Assembly (NCBI GenBank): GCA_034670405.1
Contig: JAXDDX010000012.1
Span: 4,486,501-4,550,500, forward strand
DNA length: 64,000 nucleotides
Reading direction: 5' to 3'
Origin: Hoplostethus atlanticus
Taxonomy: Eukaryota > Chordata > Actinopteri > Trachichthyiformes > Trachichthyidae
The number at the start of each line of letters is the position of its first letter. Within the stretch, counting starts at the first letter, position 1. The position numbers and the translations under genes are program-made. Shown here piece by piece: positions 35,871 to 45,807 of this stretch. The notes beneath the pieces are model-generated. The model saw only the letters and a program-made list of their open reading frames with translations, did not search any database and was not told the origin of the DNA.

Positions 35871-37229
35871 AGAGTCTGTGTGGCTAATAGCTAATTGATG
35901 TGGTTCCCTACATCGATTAATTTCCTTATTGAATCTCTTGCAGCCTTTCCTTTGAATGTAACATTTCCTTTGTGTAATTTCTCAACCTTTATTTTATTTT
36001 AGAATGTAAAATAGTCATGACAAATATTATAAAATACATGATAATATATAATCACATGTACAATTATAATCTAATTGTGTCCACAAACTTTTAAACAAAT
36101 TATGATACTTAAAGGTAAATGATGGTAAGTAATAATACTAATAATACTATACTAAAAAATAATAATAATACCTTTACAGACTTCATTCTCTATATTTTAG
36201 ACATATTGGATGAATATGGTGATATATAGCATTTTGAATTGCTCTTCATTTCAGGATGTTCAAAATGTCAGTGTCTACAATTTCATAATGGAAATCTGTT
36301 TTTTTTCCTTTTCCAAACCTTTTTTTTAGTAATCCAGTCAACACCCTTTTAAAAGTATCTGCAATCTGTTTATCGTGATTTCCTCAGTAACTGTCACATT
36401 ACAGCTACCTTTCTTTGTAATCAGCACACTGTAATCCCATTACATGTTATTGCTTACCAGCTAAGGCGGTGAGTCGGTGACACAAATTGTCGTGGGTTGA
36501 CACAAAAGGGAGAACAGAGAGGAAAGACAAGGAAAAAAAGAGAGCACAAAGAGATATGTTTGTGTAAAAGTGTTGCTTTGAGCAGGAAATAATAGAGAAG
36601 ACACTTCACTTTATGTTTGTACAGGGGAGAAAAAAACAAGAAGTGAGAGGGAGAGAAAAAGCCTGGGATGTGAGTGGTGGCAACAAAAATGTTGTAAAAG
36701 AAAAACAGCAATGAAAAAGTGCTGTTGAGGAAAGAGGAGAGGTGTTGAAGTGAATATTTCACCTTTGTGAAGGCTGTCAGATCATTTATTGTAGGGGCGG
36801 CAATGGGAGAGAAAGGAGAAATAAATAACCTGAATTTAAAAACAATTAACTGACAGCTTCTCCTCAAAACTCAAAATAGAATATTAGTGAAGTTAACTTG
36901 TAAAATAATAACACATTTGAAGGAAAAATCATTTATATGAAAAAGTGATTAATAAATATCATGTAGCAAGTATTTAAGATGCATATGTAGTATACTGTAG
37001 AGTATACTCTACAATGTGAGAAAGAGAAATGGACAGAATACCACTCTAGCTCTGTGCTCTGTGCCACATCACTCTGCCAGTCATTTAACATTTGACTGTA
37101 GCAATTTGAGTCTCCATTTGCATTGATTGATTTCTTCACTCAAGTTGGGAGCTGTCATGGGATTAAATTTAGCTGCCATTACATGGGGCCCCCAGTGTTA
37201 TTGCTCTCACATTATCCCATTGCTATAGT

Positions 37230-37235
<6 letters not shown>
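35871..37235. other. Noncoding, strongly AT-rich
   Basis: AT-rich with TAATAATA patches at 36130-36172. A T-rich/purine-rich switch near 36500-36720 creates a spurious 137-codon minus frame. It contains the 18-bp palindrome listed separately. Confidence 0.6.
36996..37013. repeat. 18-bp perfect palindrome
   Basis: TGTAGAGTATACTCTACA is its own reverse complement, with no spacer. Function is unknown. Confidence 0.9.

Positions 37236-37237
<2 letters not shown>

Positions 37238-37294
<57 letters not shown>
37238..37294. repeat. (GT)n microsatellite
   Basis: A GT run of about 57 bases. Confidence 0.97.
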
Positions 37295-37295
<1 letters not shown>

Positions 37296-37425
37296 ATGCG
37301 TCCACTTGTATGTGTGAGGTTAACTAAAGGTCCAATATACAGTACTTGCTACTGGAGCGAGTGTCTACATGATCAAAGTGCCTTCCCATAGCCGGTCAGC
37401 TCCTTTGATCAAATCATACCCCCGA

Positions 37426-37426
<1 letters not shown>

Positions 37427-37461
<35 letters not shown>

Positions 37462-37475
37462 CATCATCATCATCA
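37427..37475. repeat. (CA)n-(ATC)n microsatellite
   Basis: A CA run followed by five ATC units. Confidence 0.95.
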
Positions 37476-37735
37476 AATTGGCTAGTGACTTGACGTTTCC
37501 TTCGGAGCTTCATTGTTAGTGACATGACCCCTTTCCCTTTTCCCCATGTGGGTTTTACAGTCTCAGAAGTGAGAACCAACTCCCCCTCGCTTCACACACT
37601 GGAAACTTCTGCCCCCCTGATCCCCCTCTCATTACCAGCACCCCTCTGGACCGCCGGAGGTCTTCATCTGCTCTATAGCAGGGTATGTGGATGCGTGCAT
37701 AAGCGTGTGTGAGTGAGAAAGTTTGTGAGCATTGA

Positions 37736-37737
<2 letters not shown>

Positions 37738-37790
<53 letters not shown>
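37738..37790. repeat. (GT)n microsatellite
   Basis: A GT run of about 52 bases. Confidence 0.97.
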
Positions 37791-37852
37791 ATGTGTGTGC
37801 ATTTATGCAAGATAGCATCGATGTATGTGCATTTGAGCACATTCATGCTGTC

Positions 37853-37886
37853 AGCCCTCATGAAGCTGTGCTGCTTCATGAGGGCT
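37853..37886. repeat. Perfect inverted repeat, 14-bp arms
   Basis: AGCCCTCATGAAGC, a 6-base loop, then its exact reverse complement GCTTCATGAGGGCT. Transcribed from either strand it would form a stable short hairpin. Confidence 0.93.
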
Positions 37887-37899
37887 AATGAAGCTTAGT

Positions 37900-38440
37900 G
37901 AAGTTACTTGCTCATGTTACGTGATAATGAAGCCCTTTTGTGCCGTGCCCCTGTCTGATCTGGTGTGTGTGTCTGGGCAGGATGTATGTATATGTGTTTT
38001 ATCTCTTGGAGCGTCGTTTTGAAATCTGGACACAAGAGACTTAAGCTGCCACTTTGATTCACAGAACATTAAGAGTTCTGAAGCTGATACTACCAAAGTT
38101 TTCAGAACAAGCTGATCAAAGCCTCCAAACCCTTCTGTTAACAGAGCACGTGTACAGGTTTGATATATCAAAGCACAGTGTGCTACAGAAACAGTCTTGA
38201 CAGTGTAGGGACTTTGGATGATTGAAGTGTCAGATTATCAGCGTACAAATTAATTTCCTTTTCTTTTGCCCCACAGCTATTGCAATTGGCTGATTATTCC
38301 TTATCAGAATCGGTTTCTTTGCCAAGTCCAATAAATGTACAGGAATCTGTCTTGTCTTGGACCTCACATTAGATACATGGAGGGCAGGACATACACTTAG
38401 ACAGTAGACTATACAAATCATTACATCGATAGTGACCGAA
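37900..38440. other. Noncoding, nothing recognised
   Basis: Unique-looking sequence. It contains TTTGATATATCAAA, a 14-bp palindrome, at about 38158-38173. Confidence 0.55.
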
Positions 38441-38768
38441 AGAATGAGAAGAATACAAACGGTTGAAATGAGGTTCCTCCGCAGGGTGGCTGGCCCGACT
38501 CTGCATGAGGAACCCAGTGATGGGGGAGGCCCCTGGCATCAAGCAGCTGCTCCTCCACATTGAGAGGAGCCGGTTGAGGTGGTTCGATCACAAAGTAAGG
38601 ATGCCCCGCAGGCACCTCCCTTTTGAGGTGTACTGGGCACTAACCGATTGAGGAGAGACCATGGGGCAGAGCCAGGGCATGCTGGAGGGACTACATCTCC
38701 CAGATGGGCTGCTTTGCTTGTGGCAACCACCACCCTGACCCTGGCTAGAAGATGGATGGATGGATGTG
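38441..38768 (+). mobile_element. LINE 3' end, RTE-like, with (GATG)n tail
   Basis: The plus strand encodes, across at least two frameshifts, the end of an RTE-type ORF as seen in many fish. It shows VEMRFLRRVAGPTLHEE, then (next frame) LLLHIERSRLRWFDH and VRMPRRHLPFEVYW. This is followed by a degraded arginine-rich and tryptophan-rich end (GMLEGLHLPDG region). It finishes in a GATGGATGGATG tail (38750-38766). Internal deletion and frameshifts make it a dead 5'-truncated copy. The clade call is from remembered family signatures. Confidence 0.85.
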
Positions 38769-39390
38769 GGGGTGAATTCCTGGCCTAAAGTGACATATAT
38801 GAACTTGTTTGAGTGGCCAGATAGAGACAATGTAAAACATTCATTGTGTAATCCCTGCTGAGCCTCAGACTAGGCTCATGTTTTATATCATTGGGAGTGT
38901 GTCACTTAAATCCAATAGGATTAACTGACATTGTGGAGGGACAAGAGAAATTCAAGTTCTCACAAAAGCATAGAATTACAGGCAACATACAAATGCATAG
39001 ATGCACATTCACACGTACGTACACATACACACTTTGACCGCGGTGATGGAGAAACTGAGAACATCTAAGCATGTCTCACCCCTGATGTGTTAATTGTCCT
39101 TTTGAACACTTTATCAAAATGTCATCTGGCCTGCGGGGAGAGACAGAGCGACAAAACAGACGCTGACAGAAGAACCCTCCCTTGACCTTTTACATCCCTT
39201 CCCCATTCTTTATCTCAATCGCTCATTCCACCTGCGTCTAATGAGCAGGTGGGGACAGGACGAACATGTCCTTGAGCATGAGACAACCAACGGAAGTCAG
39301 GTGACTGTCAATACTCCATCTAGACCTCTTAGTTGTTCTAAGTCGGTGTAAGCTGTAAGCTAGCGCATTCGCCCCTGTAGTGCCTCTTTT
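38769..39390. other. Noncoding, with E-box inverted repeat
   Basis: Unique-looking. It contains the paired CACCTG/CAGGTG inverted repeat at 39228-39252. The block 39030-39290 is of balanced composition. Confidence 0.5.
39228..39252. promoter_or_regulatory. Inverted pair of CACCTG E-boxes
   Basis: CCACCTGC, a 9-base spacer (GTCTAATGA), then GCAGGTGG form a perfect inverted repeat. Known: ZEB and Snail-type zinc-finger proteins bind CACCTG, and ZEB proteins favour paired sites. A regulatory role here is inference. Confidence 0.35.
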
Positions 39391-39396
39391 GTGATA

Positions 39397-39573
39397 CCTT
39401 ATTGATCCCCCGATGGAGAAATATGTCTTTTCTGCCTTCCTTCCTCCAGAGGAAAGTCAGAGTGCAGGGTCAGCTAGAGAACAGCGGCCCTGGAGCGCCC
39501 CTGGAGCTGGTAGGGATTCCACTTCCACTTGAAGGACAGTGTCCCTAATCACTATGCTACTCTGCTGCCCCCC
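39397..39573 (-). mobile_element. tRNA-derived SINE, antisense
   Basis: The plus strand starts with a LINE-like terminus in reverse (ACCTTATTGATCCCC, GATGGAGAAATA). It ends in the complement of a tRNA-like head, where the minus strand reads GGGGGCAGCAGAGTAGCATA, GTGATTAGGGACACTGTCC. The A-box-like TAGCATAGTGATTAGG is clear. The B box is degraded (GTGGAATCCC). The middle of the family body appears deleted. Confidence 0.75.
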
Positions 39574-39840
39574 ACTATCTCAGTGGTGTTTTTTTCAGAA
39601 CACTAGTATAGAAAAGTGTGGAAATGTCTTTTGTGTCGGGCAGAGATGCTTGCACAAGATTGTCTTATTAATACAGCTGAGGGATCCCTATTAATAGCAG
39701 GACTCTATTGATCCAGCCAGACCCTCTGGCTGGGGAAGAATGGCACTTACATATTATCGCAGCTACGGGACGGGTCCTGACATCTCTGTGACATTTCCAC
39801 CAGTGAGGGCTGTTATTTCCAGAGTGAAACACCCCCATCT
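39574..39840. other. Noncoding, nothing recognised
   Basis: No feature is recognised. Confidence 0.55.
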
Positions 39841-40385
39841 CCCTCGCATCCCACACCTCTCACTCATCATCCCTCTTTCTTTATCTATCAGTCACTCACT
39901 CTGCTTCTTTCTCTTCCCGTCTTTGCCCTTTTCTGATGGACTAGAGTTTCCACTCTGGGCTAATCCACGTTATCAGCCCGTCCTGTCCCTTTCTGTTCAT
40001 GTGTCTCATGTTTTATCCCACCTTTTGCCATCTCGCTCTTTTCTTGTGACACATCACTTTTTTTCAGCCTCTGTCTGTTTCTTACAATCATTTGCAACTT
40101 TTTCCTTCTCCATTATTCCTTTCACCTTCTGTATTTCTTTTGGCAATCTGTCTTCTTTCTCTCTCACTGTCCTCCTCACCTCTCCTTTGATTTCTAGCTT
40201 TGCCTCTCATTACACCTCCTCTCTTACTCGCTCTCTCTTTCCCAAGCTAAATCCGTCCACCTCACTTTATCTCTTGGCCTCGACCCCTGCCTCTCATTTG
40301 GTTCTATTTCATTTATTTATTTCAGTTCTTCCATGCTCCTCTTTTCTCACGCTCTCTTTGTATTTCTTCCAGCAGCTCTGCTTTG
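39841..40385. repeat. Polypyrimidine tract hosting the longest open frame
   Basis: CT-rich over 540 bases. The 216-codon plus frame (39740-40390) is the longest open frame in the window, but it is Ser/Leu/Phe/Pro-rich as expected from CT-biased DNA. It shows no domain. Confidence 0.8.
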
Positions 40386-40649
40386 TTTAGCACCCAGCAG
40401 ACGAGGCTGCTGACAAAGGTGAGCGAGAGCATATTTAAAATGTCACCACCAAAGTGACAAAAGGTCATATGGAAAGTAAGAGACTCCCAGCACAGTTAGG
40501 ACTGACTGCTAAACAGGCACCCGTTCCTTTTTTGTGGTTGTGTATGTGTGTGTGTCTGTTTATAGGCATATGCATTCATATCCGCGAAGGTGTGTGTGTG
40601 TTTTGTGTGAATCTGTGTGAGAAAGCAGGAATGAGACAGGCGTTTGAAG

Positions 40650-40651
<2 letters not shown>

Positions 40652-40682
<31 letters not shown>
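40652..40682. repeat. (GT)n microsatellite
   Basis: A pure GT run. Confidence 0.95.
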
Positions 40683-40683
<1 letters not shown>

Positions 40684-40752
40684 GCGAGAGAGAGACAGTG
40701 TATGAATGAGTGGGGTGTTTGAAGCTGTACACATAGCTATGAGTGTGTGTAT

Positions 40753-40802
40753 GATTATGTGCATGCATCCTTGTATAGATACAAGGATGCATGCACATAA
40801 TC
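40753..40802. repeat. 50-bp near-perfect palindrome
   Basis: Two perfectly complementary 24-base arms (40753-40776, beginning GATTATGTGCATGCATCC, and 40779-40802, ending GGATGCATGCACATAATC) flank a 2-base AG centre. No arm mismatch is visible. Single-stranded DNA or RNA from it would fold into a long hairpin with a minimal loop. No transposon signature flanks it. Confidence 0.95.
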
Positions 40803-41154
40803 TGAGGTGTAGAGAAGCTCCCAACCTGACAAGCCTTTAAACAATAGGTTTTAACCAGATACATGCACAAGTGCAAGACTGGCGCGTTGGCCAGTGGTGG
40901 CGTGCTCCATCGGATCCCATATATTGCACAGATAGCTACGTGCAAGAGGTGGCCAAGTTCAGTGTAAACCCCAACAAGCACAATATAATATTATGGTAAA
41001 AATTAAGATTAAGATTTTTTTTTTTTTTTCGTTTAGAAGTGAAAAAGAAAACACACACCCTTCCTGTAAGCAATATCAATAACACACAGATGTAATTGAT
41101 ATTGCAAACTGCTTGAGTGTTGTTGAAGGGTAACAAAACATGACTGATTCCAAA

Positions 41155-41155
<1 letters not shown>
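40803..41155. other. Noncoding with poly-T run
   Basis: A T run of 14 or so bases at about 41015-41029. Nothing else is recognised. Confidence 0.6.

Positions 41156-41156
<1 letters not shown>

Positions 41157-41193
<37 letters not shown>
41157..41193. repeat. (GT)n microsatellite
   Basis: A pure GT run. Confidence 0.96.
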
Positions 41194-41194
<1 letters not shown>

Positions 41195-41429
41195 AGTTAG
41201 CATTCATGCAGGACGGGTAGACATATTTACACATAAGGTCATGTCTGCTAATGTAATTGTGTTCATATTTATAACTGTGGTTGTTTGTAATGCCTGCTGT
41301 GTTGAATACTAAGAAGGTCAGCGCTGGACAGACAGCCCCAGGGAAGGATTAGTTTGCTGAGACATGGAGACTCCCACATATAGCTGACTGTATAAGACAT
41401 ATAGGCTGGTTGACAGAGAGATACAGACG

Positions 41430-41602
41430 CATCAACTCAAGGACAGGTAGATAGACAGGTAGGCAGACAAAGAGTAGGGCAAACCGATGAAAGGGCAGCC
41501 GAAGAGATTGATACATTGCCAGACAGACAGGCAACCAGACAGAAAGATGCGCAGGAAAGCAGGGAGACAGATTTACAGAGGCAGGCAGACAGGCAGGCAG
41601 GT

Positions 41603-41636
<34 letters not shown>

Positions 41637-41660
41637 ACAGGCAGACAGATGTACAAGATG
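41430..41660. repeat. (GGCA)n/(GACA)n tetranucleotide region
   Basis: Degenerate GACA/GATA/GGCA units culminate in a cleaner (GGCA)n at about 41578-41636. The Cys/Leu-rich minus frame is a repeat artefact. Confidence 0.93.
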
Positions 41661-41685
41661 ACAGATAGAAGTGATATTTTTGTTT

Positions 41686-42547
41686 AGGTAGGTAGGTAGG
41701 TAGGTACTTTATTAATCCCCGGGGGGAAATTTCTTTGAAACAGCAGCCAGACACAAAACTAAGAAATAAAGCTACAATGGGAATAATAAAATAACAATAA
41801 CGAATAAAAAATATATGAAGCTATACACAAATTATGTAAATGCACAGTGCAAAAGTAATTTTAATGTGAAAAAAGCCCCGGGTGCAAAAAAGTGAATTGT
41901 GCAAAAAGTGAGAATGTGCATGTGGCAAGGCTCGCTACAACCGGGGCCGCGAGACAAGGCAGGCGCACCTCCCTCTGTCCCGGCGGGTCAGCCGCGGAGC
42001 ACCAGGAGCATCCCGCTCCAACCCCGACTGGTCAGCTCTTGCAGGCTGCTCCCGGCTGCATCCTCCATCCATCCTTGGTCGGTCGCCGCTGCTGGTCACG
42101 CTGGCTCTCCGCTCCGCTTCGTCCGGTGGGGTATATGTGTATGTGTGTGTGTGTGTGTGGGGGTTGATGGTTAGTCCAGGGATGAATTGGAAAGTCTGAT
42201 GGCGGTGGGCAAGAAGGACCTCCCATGTCGCTCCGTGGTACACTGAGGCAGGATGACTCTGCTGCTGAACATGCTCCTCTGCCTGACCAGAGTGTCGTGA
42301 AGTCTATGCTGAGTTGTCCTCAGCATAGACATCCTGTCGGTGTCTGCGGCTTTTATGCTGCTGCCCCAGCTCACAAACGACTGATAGAACACGTTCAGCA
42401 TGGTTCTAGATACGTTGAAGGACCTGAGCCTCCTCAAGAAGTAGAGTCTGGCCCTTCTTGTATGTAGCCTCAGTGTTCCCACTCCAGTCCAGCTTGTCGT
42501 CCAGGTGCACTCGTAGGTACCTGTAGGACTGCACCAAGTCTACGTCT
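41686..42547 (-). mobile_element. LINE 3' end, CR1/Rex1-like, antisense, internally deleted
   Basis: The minus-strand frame 42482-42171 encodes LYFLRRLRSFNVSRTMLNVF, YQS, WGSSIKAADTDR, LHDTLVRQRSMFS, then CTTERHGRSFLPTAIRLSNS. This is the C-terminal series of a fish non-LTR reverse transcriptase. Upstream on the minus strand (42547-42483) is YLRVHLDDKLDWSG-like sequence with a frameshift. About 50 family residues between the first and second halves are missing, and a 12-bp-arm hairpin sits there (42302-42330). The 3' UTR runs to about 41707 and ends GGGGATTAATAAAGT with a CTAC tail (41686-41706). Fine family assignment is tentative. Confidence 0.85.
41925..42130. other. CpG-rich, GC-rich block within LINE 3' UTR
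   Basis: About 200 bases with many CpG dinucleotides (CCGGGGCCGCGAGAC, CCCGGCGGGTCAGCCGCGG, GGTCGGTCGCCGCTGC) lie between AT-rich LINE untranslated sequence and a short (GT)n (42139-42160). The rest of the window is CpG-poor. It may be part of the LINE or a separate insert. Confidence 0.6.
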
Positions 42548-42561
42548 CCCCCCCCCCCCCC
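42548..42561. repeat. 14-base poly-C run
   Basis: Fourteen consecutive C at the 5' boundary of the antisense LINE. Confidence 0.9.
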
Positions 42562-42840
42562 TTTTTAAGGCAGGGTAAATAGTTTCTACTTACAGCGGAG
42601 TGCCATGTGTTTCTTTTCCTCTCTATTTTTACCTTGCTCGTTTTACCTTGGAAGCAACTAAGACTGTCTGTAGCAGAAAAACACTGTCTGGAGTGACTCA
42701 TTTCACAAAGCTCTTCTGTTTTTTGCAGCACTTCATATAGCACTTAAAGTTGTTGTTCAGGTTGTTTTTTCTCCACCAGCACTTGATGTTCAGAATTTGT
42801 CTCGTTTGCAGTTTCAGGCTGAAACGAAACTCCATTCTCT
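42562..42840. other. Noncoding, nothing recognised
   Basis: No feature is recognised. Confidence 0.55.
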
Positions 42841-42854
42841 TGTTATGTGGCCAT

Positions 42855-42960
42855 CTGTCTCTGTCTGCCTGCTATTCTGTCTATCTGCCTGCCTGTCTGC
42901 CTTCGTCTACCTGCTATTCTGTCTACCTGCTGGTCTATCTATTTCTCTCTCTGTGTCTAT

Positions 42961-42998
<38 letters not shown>

Positions 42999-43033
42999 GT
43001 CTCTCTCTGTCTCTCTCTCTGTCTCTCTCTCTG
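42855..43033. repeat. CT-rich region with (CT)n/(CTGT)n
   Basis: CTGCCTGTCTGTCTA-type units pass into (CT)n with regular GTCT interruptions. Confidence 0.92.
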
Positions 43034-43097
43034 GATGCGATGTATTCACAGTGGCAAAATAATCCATCTCTGGGGAAATGGACAGATCCATAATGTA

Positions 43098-43098
<1 letters not shown>

Positions 43099-43142
<44 letters not shown>
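43099..43142. repeat. (GT)n microsatellite
   Basis: A GT run followed at 43148 by an eight-G run. Confidence 0.96.
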
Positions 43143-43144
<2 letters not shown>

Positions 43145-43373
43145 TTTGGGGGGGGTCTCTGATGCTGAGTGCTTTCCATCGACTCTCCTAGCTATATGCA
43201 CTAAAGGTCAGTAACGGCCTGTGAAGATTATTTTTCTCATTCCCCCTCTCTTATCTTATGTTTTTACCCTATCTTCCATCTCATACCTGTGTTTGTTTAT
43301 AATTTCCAAATCCCCATCCTATTTTCTTTCTTTCATAATATCAAATTCCCCCCTACTCTTTTATTCCAAATGC

Positions 43374-43455
<82 letters not shown>
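43374..43455. repeat. (CTAT)n microsatellite
   Basis: About 20 uninterrupted CTAT units (82 bases). This would be a highly variable marker. Confidence 0.98.
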
Positions 43456-43840
43456 GCCATTTAGACATTTGGAGGAAAACAATATAGACACCTAGTCTAA
43501 GAAAATGATTGACAATGCTATTAAAATAAATTATGGTATTTTTTAATAGATAGTAGGTAACCTAAGTCCTTGGCTGACAAAATGATAACAGGATCCTTTA
43601 GATTTTACAGATATGGAATGATGGGGTGGCAGGGTGGCCTAGAGGGGTGAAACTGACACCAACCCTCTCATTGCACAACCATAAGTTCGTCAAAGAGCTG
43701 ATTTTCCCAAAAATTGACCAATTTATTAATTGACACAAATTCCTGACCCCAACCCCACTCAAGATGATGATTTCTGTTTTAAGCTGAAATATTTTGCTTC
43801 AATACCTTACATTATTGAGGAATTCCATAGCTTAGTGCAT
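43456..43840. other. Noncoding, nothing certain
   Basis: A GGCAGGGTGGCCTAGAGGGG patch at 43627 loosely resembles a SINE head. No B box is seen. Confidence 0.5.
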
Positions 43841-43844
43841 GGAT

Positions 43845-44110
43845 GAATAGATGATAAATGATTAGATTGATAGATGGATGGGAACATGGGGAAATAGACA
43901 GATAGACAGATACTCTGATTTATGGGTAGACAGATAGAAAGTTAGATCAATAGATGGATGTATGGCTGGATGGGTGGATGAATGAACACATGAATAAGCA
44001 GACATGTCTGTCTGCGACATATAAGAGACATATAGATGACAGATAGACAGACACGGATGGATGGAGGGATGGATGGATGGATGGACAGATAGGCCAATAG
44101 ATATGTATGG
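43845..44110. repeat. Degenerate (GATA)n/(GATG)n region
   Basis: Imperfect GATA, GATG and GACA units over about 265 bases. The cleanest part is (GGAT)n at 44057-44083. Confidence 0.9.
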
Positions 44111-44990
44111 ACAGAGAAAGGAGAGAGATGTCAGCAGTGTGTCAGCGGTTTTGATGGGTTGATGGCAGAGCTGACACAGCACAGGGAATAAGAGACCAGT
44201 CCTCTGCTTATCCTTCTATCCCTCTCTCGCTCCCTCCATCCATCTATCTATATTATCCATCCATCCCCTGTCAAAATCTGTTTCCCTTACCAAGGGCAGA
44301 GATAGAGATAGGACAGAAAAGGATAGATGCAACGTTACTTTGCAATTTTCAAACTGACATAGCCCGCCCTCCCCATCACCTTTGCCTCTCTCTTGTTTTC
44401 CCCCTCTCTGTCTTTCTCACAGACACTCACCACACAGTGTCACAGATGTAATTTATGTTGGCAAGGACTATAACGTCCTCTGTCAGCATGGTAGATTTGC
44501 TACTGATTGAGACAAATCAATCAACCTTACTCTTGATTGGGACCAGAGATAGTATTTAAACCAGGAAAGTAAGTTTATCCCCAATGATGTTTCTCTCTCT
44601 CTCTCACTCTCTCACTCTCTCTCTTGTAATAATAAAAACAGTGAGGTCAAATTGAGACTTACTTAAGCTGAGGTATGGCAAGTATGATTCCCAATTGATG
44701 CAGAGTACATAAGCATATAGCTGTTCAGAATATTTGGATTACTATTCTTGTGAAGACCATTCATTAACTGCACCCTACATCCCCTGAGTCCAAACTGTTT
44801 CAGGAGCTGCTTCTTCTAAATGACAATATTTTGTTTCAGAATGATGATTTACTCTTCATTTTGTCCATCTTTTAGCCCTAAATAGAGGCTGTTAGATGTA
44901 ATTAGATGTAATATCTTTACATACATTTTAGTAAATCTATTGAGAAGCAACTAAGTTATTAATCAAGGTGAAATTAATTTTATATTCAAA
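44111..44990. other. Noncoding; CT patches
   Basis: CT-rich patches at 44190-44265 and (CT)n at 44590-44622. Nothing else is recognised. Confidence 0.6.
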
Positions 44991-45129
44991 AGTACTAGAG
45001 CAACCTAGCCTGTCCCAATTTGACTGAAACTTCCAAACGACTATGTGTATAATGTGATTTTGTTTCTCTTCTTGGGCAATGTGGCATTAAAAACAACTTT
45101 AGTGTAATACCAGCTTTGCATAACATCAG

Positions 45130-45262
45130 AATCTCTCCCTTGCCTTTTCTCTGCTCTATTGGAAGGGATATCAGTGCAATTATAGTTACTATCCTTTCTA
45201 AAGACTTAACACTCTGGTGAGAAACAGTTGGCACCCTTCTCTTACTTCCTCTCTTACAATAT
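45130..45262 (-). repeat. Dispersed repeat, copy 1 (antisense)
   Basis: On the minus strand it reads GAGAAGGGTGCCAACTG, CTCACCAGAGTGTTAAGTC, CTGATATCCCTTCCAATAG. Each has a close match in the same order in the plus-strand copy at 59.3 kb. A frame encodes SHQSVKSLERI here and SHQSIKSLERV there. The family is unknown; the two copies are in opposite orientation. Confidence 0.8.
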
Positions 45263-45555
45263 AAAAAGGATGAAGAGAGAACAAATTAAGAGTACAAAAT
45301 AGGAGATGATTGCCTGTTTATTCTCATCCTCCACATGGAACATGAGTTAGGAGCACTGATTTAAAACTTTTTATTCAGTCATCGAAATTGTGAGCAGCAC
45401 AAATATTTTACACAGAATATGTGTACTAACAAAAGTAACAATTTCTCTTACTTTAATTTTGGGGCAAAAGTAAAAACCCAGACAGCATCTGTATTAGTCA
45501 CCCCACCCCCCTCTATTTACACGAAATGGTTTAGTCCTGCCCTTGCGAACGGCAC
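45263..45555. other. Noncoding, nothing recognised
   Basis: AT-rich. It may include the 5' end of the hAT relic that follows. Confidence 0.5.
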
Positions 45556-45807
45556 TTGCTAGTCAGGGAATTTCGAGTTACTAACGGTAACGACAGAGGC
45601 AGTTTGGTATTAACTCTTCTCCTAAAACAAGTAAAGTCAGGGTTTCAAAAACGAAAAGAGAGAAAGGAAAGAGAGGAGAGAGAAAAAAAGAGAGGGCTAC
45701 AGTACCAAACGCGATTTTTTTTTACAAAGGAAGGTGAGTTTATTAGTGAGTGGTGCAAAGTTAACCTGTTAGCTAAGTTCTTAGACTGTGAAATGCTAGC
45801 CAGCTAG
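45556..45807 (+). pseudogene. hAT transposase first-exon relic (TTF zinc-finger type)
   Basis: The plus frame contains KSGFQKRKERKEREEREKK followed by a Phe-rich FFFTKEG segment. This resembles the N-terminus of hAT transposases carrying a TTF-type zinc finger (ZMYM1-like in protein databases). Directly after the Glu codon, AAGGTGAGTTT at about 45729-45739 is a strong splice-donor match, as expected if this was the first coding exon. The zinc finger, catalytic domain and dimerisation region are not seen downstream. It is an isolated fragment, so I treat it as a transposon fossil and not a host gene. Confidence 0.55.

Noticed and set aside
39740..40390. 216-codon open frame, the longest in the window
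   Set aside because: It lies in a CT-rich tract that cannot readily form stop codons. The composition is Ser/Leu/Phe/Pro as expected from the bias, with no domain, and the upstream in-frame part is arbitrary.
41487..41754. Cys/Leu-rich small protein on the minus strand
   Set aside because: It is a direct translation of the (GGCA)n and (GACA)n repeat.
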